Origin: Psettodes erumei | Lineage: Eukaryota; Chordata; Actinopteri; Pleuronectiformes; Psettodidae | DNA: 64,000 nucleotides | Assembly (NCBI GenBank): GCA_016785225.1 | Contig: JAFBJZ010000781.1 | Span: forward strand, 3,286,001-3,350,000 | Direction of reading: 5' to 3' | Shown: piece after piece, positions 49,391-61,400 of the stretch | Position numbering within the stretch: the stretch's first letter is position 1 | How the letters are laid out: the number at the start of each line of letters is the position of its first letter | Notes under the pieces: generated by a model | The model's database searches: none | What the model was told of the DNA's origin: nothing | What the model saw: the letters and a program-made list of their open reading frames with translations, nothing else | Made by a program: the position numbers and the translations under genes

Positions 49391-50639
49391 GCACGCAGAA
49401 ATAAAAACATTTTTAATGACAAAGATGGGATGTCCCTACCTACCTAATGTCAATACACTGTTTAAAGATTACACTCAGGCAAGCAATGTCAGAACAGGGT
49501 CGCAGGTCACACATTGCATGCTAATAATAACATGTGGCCCAACAGTAATCTTGGGATTTTTCCCTCGTCCATGGGAAGTCCTTATGTAGAAACATCAAAA
49601 ACAATTCAGATTATTTTGGTTATGCCAGCAAATGTTGTGGACATGTGGGCCTGAAGAAAAACAATGCTCCCTCAAAAATCAAAACAACATCATGGGACAA
49701 GTTAAAGGGGCACCAATTTTATACATGAATACATACATATACGTACATACACTCTTCTTCAGAACCACGGAGAAAGACATCCAAAGGTCATCCAAATTGT
49801 GCAATACATCATATCTGCTCCCGATGCAGTCAGCAGGACAATTTACACATCGCTCCTTCACGCTGAGGCCTTCAAAAGCATGCGGCTGCTTTGACTAGGG
49901 TCCCATCAGCATCGTCGACGTGTGCGGGGTGCAAGGGCCCGCGCAATGCTGCTTGCAGCTTTAATTTCACTGATTGTTTTCCAATGTTCTACTATAGTGA
50001 CTGTTATAAGGACTTCCACTTATAATTTAGGGAATTGCATACTATATACTATATTGCTGGATTGCAATTTCAATTTGTGCATTTGGAGTGCTGAAGTATT
50101 TCTTTGGAAAAATAAAACAAAAAGAAGTCACTGATAAATATATATATTTCTGTCTTTAATTCATATTCATTAAACAAATGAACAGGGTTTGGTTTGGTTT
50201 TTTTCGCATTTACAGGTCATAAATGTATGTAAAAAGGGAATTAAAGTCTGAACTGAAAAGCTTTCGATTGTTAAGAGTGCTGTCAACAGCATAGTCTTCT
50301 TAAAATATTATTTATCCTCACCTATGAGAAAAGAGCATTGACCAAACTATGACTGCTTATGCTGCATTCATGGCATGTGAAATGAACGGAAAAAAAGGGA
50401 AAACCCCCTCCTACTGAAACAGGAGCAGTCATATTATTTCAATGTGGTCACAGCAGATAAATGGAATTACTTCTGAAGTAGCTATTTTCATTGTCCTACA
50501 TATTCATAAAATTTGGTTTTATTTCAAAGAAGCTGCCTGTGATGTTATCATCGCACCAATTTTGCCAACCATGTCTTAACATTTCTGGAAATATTGTAGA
50601 TGTCATCTATTTTTCATAACTACAAATATGACATGGATG
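49391..50639. other. intergenic region downstream of rnf181
   Basis: No gene is identified. A GC-rich island in AT-rich surroundings near 49900-49965 (GGGCCCGCGCAATGCTGCTT) looks like the end of a repeat copy, but I cannot name the family. Confidence 0.35.
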
Positions 50640-50645
50640 TTTATT
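50640..50645 (-). terminator. poly(A) signal of rnf181
   Basis: AATAAA on the minus strand, about 135 bp after the rnf181 stop. A second one is at 50518-50523. Confidence 0.5.
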
Positions 50646-50779
50646 CCCCAGGCTGTGTGCTTAGAATTATATTCTGTATGAAATGGCATAAATGCAGCAT
50701 TATGTATTTCCTGAAACCTCCTCTATATATATAACTCTGGGTAAAATGTCACTGTGCCACAAACCGCAGCACAGTCAAG

Positions 50780-51897
50780 TCATGTGTACATGGCTCCGTG
50801 TAGGTCCTCCAGCCGGTGTTCCATCTGTTTTCTTCTCTCCTACAGGACAGAAAAAAACCATGATGAGTCAGGGACTGGTGCCATATTGAAAGCACAGTTT
50901 AAGCATGAGTTGTACAGTGCAATGTGCATTTACACTCACCTTGTCTTTTTTAAACTCCTCATACTCTGGATTGTCGGTTGGTAATTCAAGTCGGCAGAGC
51001 GGACAGGAGTTTGTCTACAATTTAAAACAAAAAACATCAAATCAGGAATTAACTTACCACCATACACTTCCATTAAATATCTGGTGATGAATCTGAATTA
51101 TGAATTCACATTCTTTACCTTGCCCAGCCAGGGCAGTATACATCCTGAGTGGAAAAGGTGTTTGCAAGGCATTTCTCGAACCGTTTCTTGTTCTTCAAAC
51201 TCCAGCAAACAAACAGGACACTTGAGACCTTTGTCTGTGGAAAAAAAACACAAAAACACTTATATGTTATTAATCCAGTAAAGGTTTGCAAATTATGCAT
51301 ACTCTTTTTCCTACATCAGCATCACACTATGCTACCCAAATACCCTACTGCTGCTCAATGAGAGGTTTGACTGGAATAACTGAGGGGAAATCTATTCTCA
51401 GGTACAAACTATTTCAACAAATTAAGTTTGTGGTTCACCGACTTTCTCTCAGCCTGTCTGTAAGCCTGCTACTTCCCTCTGCTCTCATCAGTTTCTTCAA
51501 CTACATTTGTTGAATGTCAGTGAAAATTGCTGGTCGCGAGTCTGAATGGAAAATACATTTGGTTCCAGTGGAGTATGTCATGATGTCTGTCACCTGCTTG
51601 CTCTGAAGAAATGATGACCACAGTGAGGGTCTGAACAGCAGTTTTGGCAGCCGGAGGGGGAAGACGTTGGTCCCAGTCTGACAAATCGAACGCCCCTGAG
51701 TCAAGCAAGTCCAAGCCCTGCATTAAAGACCTACACATAAAGACCAGTCAGTCAGTCAGACCACTATGCATCAGTGTACAGCTTTACAATGTGTCTGATG
51801 TTTGGCCTCACCTGGCCAGTTCAAGTAAGGCATTCTGCCGATACTGTTCCTCAGGGTTGGTGGGCTCACAGTCGTGTTCATCAAAGTAGGATGCCAT
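50780..51897 (-). CDS. rnf181: E3 ubiquitin-protein ligase RNF181, complete
   Basis: A RING-type E3 ligase; the human protein binds the platelet integrin alphaIIb tail. Minus-strand exons: 51897-51812, 51730-51594, 51234-51119, 51014-50940, 50839-50780. They give 157 residues (human 153) with consistent phases. The start MASYFDEHDCEPTNPEEQYR and the end HRLEDLHGAMYT match human almost exactly. The RING-H2 ligands are C80, C83, C98, H100, H103, C106, C117 and C120, within CPVCLLEF, MPCKHLFHSGCILPW and TNSCPLC. A non-coding first exon probably ends at 52711 with AAG|GTAAG, and an acceptor near 51942 (TGCCAG) begins the coding exon's leader. Confidence 0.97.
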
Positions 51898-52711
51898 TTT
51901 GGTCCAGTCAGCGTTTGTATCTTCTTTTCATTAAGATACCTGGCAGACATATGGATGCTGAACAACAACAACCAACATAAAATCTATAACTAATATCTAA
52001 AATTACAACGGAAGGATTTGGTAGAACCTCATAACTGATGACTGAATAACTATCATAAAGCCAAAAACGTTTTTTGAAGTTAAGAACTTTATTGACATTT
52101 CAGTCATGATTTGGTACTTTACAGCTGTGGATAAGTGTAATTCGTGGTAATCTAATATAATGACTTTGGCACGTTTATGGATTACAGGGATAAAAAAAAA
52201 AAATCAACAGACAAAAGGTGTAACCATCAATACATTTTATTTAAATATTTATGAAAAGGCTGTACAGCTGAAGACTTCGACGTGATCCCCTAACCAACTA
52301 ATCAACTCATGTAGGCTAATACAAAATGCAAACAACCATTAGTATATCAATGCGATTATCATTGATGATATAACATAACTATAATACCTATAAAGTTTAA
52401 GTGGGGAGCACCAGCTAACCCAATCAGCCATTGATTCACTCGAAAGGGGGCCACAAATAAATTGTTTGATAAGATCCATTAATTCCGGGTTGAGAACCCG
52501 TCAAAAATAAAGAAGATATGCTACAAGACCGTCCGTTCTGTCATACAAGGACACATAAATGTGCGGTGTACTTGTAGCTGTGGCTTAACTGACGTTAGCA
52601 AAACCATACATCTTCTTAAACTTGTAGAAAAGGTCACAGCTCCCTGTCAAAAAGCATACATTATTCACAGGTCCGAGGCCAGACTTTTAAAAAAAATGAA
52701 CTCAACTTACC

Positions 52712-52790
52712 TTAAATGTTAGCAACAATACACATTTGTCATTCTTCCGGGTGTGACGATTGGTCTACGTAGCGGCTTGTCCAATCGCAG
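52712..52790 (-). promoter_or_regulatory. rnf181 promoter with ETS site and two CCAAT boxes
   Basis: Upstream of the putative first exon are CTTCCGG (52744-52750, an ETS/GABP core), ATTGG (52759-52763, a CCAAT box on the minus strand) and CCAAT on the plus strand (52781-52785). No TATA box is seen. This fits a broadly expressed gene; the start point is inferred. Confidence 0.45.
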
Positions 52791-55497
52791 CATGGATCGG
52801 CTGTCCTATTTCTTCTTCTTCGCTTCAAATTTTAACGGCGGTTGGCAAACGACAACGTTACGTCACTGCCACCAGCTGGCGTGAGATGTGCACTGCCGTT
52901 GCAAACGTATGGATTCCGTGCTTTTGCTTCTCGTTGACAACACTGTCCTGCTTACAATCGGAACTCGGCTGTACTGATGAAGTCCTTGTCTCCGTGGTCT
53001 CATGTCTCCAATACACTGCTAGCTCATCATACAAGTGTCACTGTTCCCCTGTATAAACTAATGATGCAATGTGGATTATTTTCCCAGACTGACACAACAT
53101 CCTTGAAGTTTGAACATGTGTAAATGAGGCCTTGGTACTTGTCTCGTTGTGCATTAAAAAATTAATTAACCCTTAACTTTTTCATTAACTACATTGACTT
53201 ATAACAGATGCAAAATAACAGCAGACACAAAATGACAACAAAGACAGCATGCTTGTCGGTCTCCAATCTGGGTGTCATTCATGCCATCATGGACCATTGT
53301 ACAGTTGGGCTTATATATGTGTTTCAAGGGTGAGTGTATCACAAATGAAGCCTCTGGATAACAATTTGATACCAAAACAAAATGTATTTGGGAAATCAGG
53401 CTAGAGGTGAGGATTCTCACTATCCATAGCTATTGACATTCAAAGTAAAAAGAAAAGAAAAAGTGACCAAAAAAACAATAATAATTCAAAGAAGGTATGG
53501 CTTTGGTTAAATAACACTCTACTAAATTGATTTGAAAAAGACAAGCTGTTACATGATTCCTTAAATAGAGTGAAAGAAAAAAAATCGAGGCTCTACAATT
53601 CCCTGAACAAGAAAAAAGGGCAGATAAATCTGCTGCACGTCAGGATTAACCACGTACAGCCAACCTGGTGGTTATACAGTAGACGCTGAGGGAATCGAAT
53701 CATATTAGTCCTGTGATTTACGTTAACAGACCACCAGGCCCCTCATTTTAACAGCCTATACTTTTTTCAGCGGACTCACAGAACATAACTGATGACTATC
53801 GACCTGTTCTCAGTATTCTTGCTGAATTTGCCAGTGTTATTAGACATGGTGCTGATACAACGGCACACACACACACACACGCACACACGACTGTTACATA
53901 AGAATGATGCTGAAATACAAAGTTGTTAATCCACAGTTGCATAGTTAAAGGAGTGTCACAGGCACATTGACATATGTTCTTGCATTATGCACCGGATCTT
54001 TCAAAAACTAGTGAACATTCATCAGCTTCTTAATACAGTAACGACACCAAAAACTATCAGTCTTTGCCACGTCCTCTCACCAGCCCTCTCCCTCTTTGAA
54101 TGAGTGGTTATCGAACACATGTACATGCCAAGCATCCCAGCACTTTGCTTACAATGTAGTTTCATGAAGTATTTACAAAAAAAAAAAAATTCCCAAGATG
54201 TACTCACAAACAGTAATGGTATCGTAAGAGGTGCACGATATTCTCCCAATATCTTTGTGAGTCTTTACTTCACTGTGTGGCAACAACTGCAAGAAACAGT
54301 TTCCGATTGTTTTCTTTTCTTCTGTGACAAAATAAGGAATGATTTGGCAGCACAAAATCAGGAGGTTTATTCAGACACGTATTTGAGAGTGAATACTGCG
54401 GCTACTGATGGATGCCTACATTCTGAACTTCTTCACTGACAACCACTGTAAAAATATTCATCCCTACATGGTCTGACTTTGGCTAAAAGAAAAAGAGCTT
54501 CGCTTGAGACTCCGATGTTAGAATCTACAAAATCAACCGATTCTCACTTCTTGACTCTTTTCTAAGAGGCTCGATTCTGTAAGGCTCTGGGTTCAGCACT
54601 TAATATCTTCACACCAGGGTGCGTTCTTAGGCTGAGCAAACAAGTCTAAAGACACTACAATCTATATCACACGTACAAAATAATTGTGAATGCTGACTCA
54701 GCCCTTCTGGTTTTTTTAATCCATCTGCTCTGTCACACTTGTCATGGAAAAAAAGTATCTAAAAGCTTTTTACACTCATCAGTTGTAAAAACAGGTTAAA
54801 TTGCAATGCTAAAAACAACAGGTCACCTGTTTCCTGCTATAGTTTTCAGATTTTTGCATTTCTTTTATCATGGTTTCTAAAATGACACACTCAACCAGTG
54901 AGTAATTATTTCACATACGCAGAGTATTTCAAAGATTTCTACAGTGTTCAGAAAGATTTCACCACCTTCTTTAAGGAAAAAAAAAAGTAAAAAGATTTGA
55001 AAACACAATGATGTGAGTTACAAAAAACAAACAAACCGACAGCTCTTTGCCTGTGAAAAATGTCCAACATGTTGAAGGAGACTGGGGGAGAAGTTTTTTG
55101 CACATCAGTGCTGATTTGACACCCCCCCCCAAAAAAAAAATCTAATGTCACTTCTTGTTCTGAAAATTTTCAACATTCTTTAAATACTGAGCGCATCTGC
55201 ATCCCACTTCTGACCAACTCAAAACTCATAAAGATAAACTGTGGTCGGCCTAAAGAAAAAGGAAGGTTTTTCCACATTTCTAATGGGACATGTTCAAAGT
55301 ATTTTAGTCTGGCAGAGACAGTACGCTGCTTCAACCTTATGCACATACCAAATCCATACTCACTTTCAACGTCATCAACGGAAAACAGACAACTTTCTTT
55401 GACATAAACACAATCCGTTCTCACCCTAGCTGTGCTAAAGACGCTTTAGACACTTATCCAATCCCTGACCCACGTGTGCTCCTGATAAATGCTCTCC
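52791..55497. other. rnf181 upstream region and pxn 3' UTR
   Basis: The right-hand part is the 3' UTR of pxn on the minus strand. AATAAA at 54366-54371 (minus) is one candidate end, about 1.1 kb after the stop. A CA microsatellite lies at 53863-53888. No other gene is recognised. Confidence 0.4.
53863..53888 (+). repeat. (CA)n microsatellite
   Basis: About 13 CA units with one CG interruption, downstream of the pxn coding region. Confidence 0.9.
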
Positions 55498-58400
55498 CTA
55501 ACTGAACAGCTTGATGAAACAGCCGTGGCAGTAGGGTTTGTCGTTTTGTTCTTTAAAGGTGCCTTTGTTGAGCTGTTTCAGGCAGAAGGCACAGACAAAG
55601 TGCTCCGGGTGGAACTTCTTGGACATGGCTGTGATACAGCGGCCCGTGATGGGCTTCTGACAGCCAGAGCAGAGGGAGCCGCGGCGCTCGTGGTAGTGGA
55701 CTTCACAGTAGGGCTGGCCGTCGTGCTCGAAGAAACTTCCGTTCACAAACGGGGTGAAGCACTCCTGCAGACACAGACAGAGGATTCTCAGGAAATTCTC
55801 AGGAAACTCAGGTGCGTGGCATAAATCGCCGGCGTGACAGAAACACGTAATACAGACCCTGCACACAAAGCACTCGGGATGCCAGAGGCAGTTCAGTGCT
55901 GAGATATAATTCTCCAGAATGGCTCGGGCGCAGCCACCGCATTTGGGTGCAAACATGTCAAAGTAATCCTTCCTGCAGTAAGCCTTTCCATCCTTTTCAT
56001 GAAAGCCTTGACAGGAAAAAAAAAAAAAACAGACAACGGAATTTTACACGATCCATTAATCAAATTTGAGAATTGTGGAAGTAACGGAGCAATGAAGGAA
56101 CCGCTGTACCCTCTGGGCCAAAGAAGGATCCGCACTGAGCGCAGAAGAAGTGTTCGGGATGCCACGTCCTGTCCAGCGCCGTCACGACTTTCTGCGCAGA
56201 CACGACAACATGCGTTGCTGGCCGACCGCGAGCGTGCGACAGAAACGATCACGCGCGTGAGCGGCGGTGACTCACATCCAGTATGGGCCCGTTGCAGTAG
56301 TAGCAGCGTGGGGAGAACAGGTTGTGGTAGTCTCTCTCGCAGTAGGGCTGCCCCTCGCGCTCGAAGAAGTTCCTGGAGCCGATCTCCTCTTGACAGTGTG
56401 TGCACACAAAGTGTTCAGGGTGCCATGTGCGGCCCATGGCTGTCACCACCTGGACGAAAAGACAAAAGTGGACTGGGCATTTAGTAGGCAAAGTCTAAAA
56501 CTAGTTAGAACTAGAAATGTCATTATTTATATCCTCTTATTACCATAATAAAACCATCTCACCTGTCCCACAATGGGCTTACAGCAGGCGCCGCAAACTC
56601 CTTTAGCCACTGTCTGCACACCCAGCTTGTTGAGGTCAGACTGTAAGCTACCAAGCATGTTGTCCAGCTTGTTGACCTGTGTCGGGGGCCCACCAGGAAC
56701 GCCACCCTTACCTTGGGCCATAATCTGAAATCAAATTGAACAATTACGCGTTGAAGAAGTGCCTGAGACGCAGAGAAGTGTGACAAAATGAGCTCGGTAC
56801 GCAATGCCCAAGTTTGAGGTTGCTAAAGATTTAATTTTTTTTTTTTTAAGTCAATGTGCTTCTTATGAGTTTGAAAAACAACAGGGATAAGAGACAGGGG
56901 TCCATGCCTGCATTGGAGGGAAGACTGGGTCATACTCTGTTTGGCAGCCTACAGACACCAGGAGTTTGGGTGCAACTGGTATCACCGGCTCCACTGGTGG
57001 AGGCCGTGTTGGGGTTTTAAATACAAGAGGAGGGGGCTCTGGTATGGGGCCCGGAGGTTCCCGCACTGGGGGCGGTGGCGGATGCGGAGCCTTTTTAAAC
57101 TGCCGAGGTGAAGCGGGAACTTGGTGGTGGATGTGCATGTGAGGATGTGGAGGGGGAGAGGGAGGCGGGGGAGGAGGTGGCGGTATGGGGAAAAGGGGGT
57201 GCTGTGCAGCGTGCGGTCGCTTAGGTTCTTCTAGAATAGGAGGGCGACGAGGGGCTGGGGGGGAGAGAGGAGGGAGCACCTTCCTCGCTGGGACAGGCGA
57301 CTCAGGGGGAATTATGATCTGAAGAAGAGCAGAGAAAAAAAAAGGAGAAGGAAGCAGACACAGAGGAAAACGTGTAGAACACGGAAGGTGAATTAATTGG
57401 GAGGAGAAACTCGGGAAAACTGTTAAGCACACCAAAGCCAACCTTGTCGACCTCACCGCCGGCACCATCGGGACGGAAACGCTGGGGTTTGGACGTGATG
57501 ACGACGCCCTCGGTCATCCAGTCATCCGACTGTTTGCGTCGCCGCTCCGAGCGGCCGATGCCGAGCTTTCCCTGAAGCTCTTCTATCAGCCGGTCCTGAG
57601 AGCTATTCTTGTTTACAATGATGGGTCCCATCTTCCTGCGCAGGTGGCCGTCTCGGTACATGGGGTGCACGTTGGGGGTCTCCTTGGTGCGCCTAATCAC
57701 TGATTTTATCTGAGGCAGAACGACCAGCAGCTTATCGCACGTGCACACCAATCACACAGCAGCTGAAGCAGTCACAGCAGGGCTCTGCGGCAGAGGGTGA
57801 GTCGAGCAAATTAGGGATTTTCTAAATCGCTGACGGGCCGCGAAGCAGTGGTCAGTGGGACGTGGCGCTGGTCTCGCATGCTTGTGTCAGACGCTTCTAA
57901 AACTCGGCCTTTCCAGACTCTCATGCAGCTCCTCCGACTTGGCCTCGCAGGTCACGCTCTGGTCCTCCACACAGAACCGGTGCAGCGGTTAAAGAGGACT
58001 GTGGTTTACATGCTCGGTGCCGAGTGAGTGGTGGAACTGGCAATCAGTGAGTTACTTGCAAGTGCGGCATTAAAACATAAACCACCGATTAGAACGAGCC
58101 ACTCCTCTTTTTAAGTTTGCTTTTATCTGACAATGTGTTTTCTTCTTAGAGGGTTTCTTTCGTCTTTGTCTTTGTAAAGCTCAAACATGATACGGGTTGT
58201 TTCTTACAAGTTACATGAGTTTCAAATACTGTGCTGGACAGTAATATTAGCCTTGAGCCTTGAAGGTGGCGGTACAGTTATTTGTATATATATATTTTTT
58301 TAATTTGTTGCTTTATCTTAAAACACAAATACAGTAAATGTTCCTGGCAGTCCTGACAGCCCATGGTGTTTTACGTGACTGGTAGTCTACAGCCTAAAGA

Positions 58401-61400
58401 TATTCAACTTAAAATGACATGAAACACAGAAGGTGCGTTTTTTAATATTTGAGGAGCTGGTGAAAGTGAATATTTCCTTTGTAAACGTGTCTAAAGACAC
58501 ATGAAAGAAACCCTCTGAGCAGACGCTGGAGCTTGTACGGAAGCATCACGAGCAAGAGCAAAAAATGAAGCTAAAGGTGAACAAACAAGCCCAGACGAGA
58601 TGCATACATGTCCGGACGCGGAGACTCTGTCTACATTGGGAGTCTGCAGCATAGGCAGGTCCAGGGCGACGTCGGGGGTCCCGGGGCAGGTCGACGGGGT
58701 CACGGACTCGTCCATCCAGCTGGCCTCTGTGAGCGGCGTCATGCTGCCGTCTGTGTACGGCCTCTCGGTGTAGGGCGTCATGGTGCCATCCAGTCCGTCG
58801 TGGAGGGACACGGACAGCTCCTCGTCCGCCCAGTCCAGATCTCCGTTCCCATCGGTGCCTCCGTCCACCGAGTCGTCCGTGATGGTGTTGGCGCCGCTGG
58901 TGAAAGTGTCGGGCTGCACGCTGTTTCTGTCCGTGGGCAGGACGAGCTCCTCGTGCACCTCTGGCATTCCCCTGCCCAGACACTGCGCCTCCGTCTCCAT
59001 CTGCGGCCCCTCCACGTGATTCTGGGCGAAACCCATTTCTAGCAGCTTGTCCAGGGCCTCGTCCAGGGAAGGCTCCACCACGGGGCGTCGCTGCTCAGTG
59101 AAGGGGCTGGCTCTCTGGGCCGAGGGCGCCGGCTCCGACGGCTGTCCGCCGGGGCTGGGGGAGGCCAGCGGAGAGGCCAGCGGAGAGGCCGGAGACGGTG
59201 AGGGTGCTTTTGAGGACGCGTGCGCAGAAGGTGGAGATACGGACACAGCCACGGGGAGGGGCGAGGGGCTCTTCGGCGCTGAGAGAGGAGGGGTGAGGTT
59301 TTTCGACGGAGATGGGGAGGACAAATTCAAATCCAGGTCATTAGAAGAAGCAGACCCCTTGCTCATAATCTCACCAGAGAATTTACCGACAGCGTTTGAG
59401 GGCGAGACCCGCTCTACAGATGGACTGGGGCACTTGGAGGACTTATGGTCCAGGACGGTGTTAACTGAAGTAAGCGAGGGGGTGGTGGCGGTATTGGAAG
59501 GACTCGGGCTATTTCCCATCAGGGTGGAGTTCGATGAGGCGGACTGAGAGAGCACGAGCAGAGACTTGGTTTGGGAGGACAGCATGGTGGCAGAGACGTC
59601 TATGACCGAGTCCAGGTCAAGATCGCTGGCTGAGGAAAGGGAGGATATAGGACTGTGGGGAGGGGGGCAGTTCGCATGGGGCACGCCACCCTCTCCTCCA
59701 TCTTCATCTATATGCAGCTCTAGACCGGCGGGCAAAGAGAGGAGGGGAGAGGCAGACAGGTGGGACGGGCTAAGAAAAGGAGACGCCACTGGGGTGACGG
59801 AGGAAGAGACTGGACAGCTGAAAGATGCTCCTGCTGGGTCCAGCAGAGAGCCCAGAGAACTGGGCTGGAGAACAGAGAAACGAGAGAGTAAGCAGAGGAA
59901 CGGGAGAGGGAAATCACAGGGAAAACGACAGGACTGACTGTGTCGGTGGAAGCAGCGTTTACCCCGCTGCTTTTTCTTTTCTTTTTTTTTTACCTTGAAG
60001 TCAGACAGGGAGGCCATCAGCTCATCAAGCTCTCTCGTGGCGCAGGAAGCTGAAATCCTGGCTTGCTGCTGAGAGGGGGTGTCCAGATCGGCGTGGAAAG
60101 CGGGAGGGCTGGAGAATACAAATTACAAAGTATGATTTGCGATAACGTGCAAAGGGCGAGGAGGGGGGGGAAGAACCTTGCACAGCAACAGCAGCGGCTC
60201 AAAATATCTACTGTCTGAGTTGCCACAAGATTCACTGCCGCGGGCCAAAACTATTCTCCAGCGCCGAGCTCGAAACACCCCCACAGTGACTTTAGAGAAC
60301 TCGCTTGAACGGGAATTGTACTCGCTCACATCTAGTATCACAGCTACTTCCACTTTCACTTCCACGCGATGAATGGCCCGCTCCCTGTTTACCAGAGGAG
60401 CTTTCATCAGCCTGTTTTGTGTTTGCCCACAACAACATGCCAGTGGAAAGAGTGAAAATCGGAAAAAAAAGAAAAAAAAATTGGTCGGCGTTTGCTGAGG
60501 TGTTTTGTAAAAGCGAAATGCGACGAAGTGCAACTGAAAGAGTAAATCTTGACGCACGCGAATTACATGACTGGAATGCAAAGAGGAAAACTTGCTTTTA
60601 ATCATACTTTTTACACGCTTTTCCACTGTTTGAGGTTTCAACTGGCGCTCTTTTAATTAGTCCTCCCTGTCGCGCCCACTTCTCCTGCAGAGCTTTAATG
60701 GCATCTGACTGGAGATCAGCGCCACCGAGTGTCAAGGAAGTGACTGCCAATAGGTTTGAAAGGAGCGCATGGAAACAAGCTCTCATTCACGTTTCCTTTT
60801 GATGATTTTCTGAAAATCTGGTCAAAACCTGCAGTGAATTTGGGTGAAGTGTATCTCGCCGCATTACGGCGTCAGACGGAGGGTTCAGTCTGTACCTGGG
60901 CGAAGGCACCGAGCCTTCCAGCTCGTCCAGCAGACTCTCCACAGTGGGTCGGGTCTCATCCAACCTCGTCCCGTTCCTCTTGGGTTTCTCCTGAGCCGGG
61001 GGGCTCACCGTGATGTCGGGGCCGCCGCCGTTCTCGTAGTGGGTGATGCTGCAGGAGGGCAAAGGCGGCGCCGCCTCTTCTGCGGACACGTTAGTCGTAC
61101 ATGTGATTGTGCATACCGCGGAGGAAACAGACAGAGCGGGTTTTGGTGTCTACCTGTCGTGGGGAACGAAGGGGAGCTCTGCTGCACCGCGTTAAGTTCC
61201 AGCAGCAGCCTGTCCAGCTCTGACAGGTTACTGCCCAGGGCCGAGGTCATGGCTGCTGTGGACGAGTCCGATGACTTCTGTTTGTTTGGAAAACTGAAGA
61301 GGAGGCAAAACTGTCAGTCACAACTGCTGGGGGAAAAAAAAGGATGACGGATGAGTGCGTGGAGAGCTACCTGTAAACGTGGTCCTCCTCAACGTGAGAC

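Noticed and set aside
59047..59937. Long plus-strand open frames over paxillin
   Set aside because: They are shadows of the GC-rich Ser/Pro insert exon on the minus strand, with Gly/Glu-rich composition and no homology.
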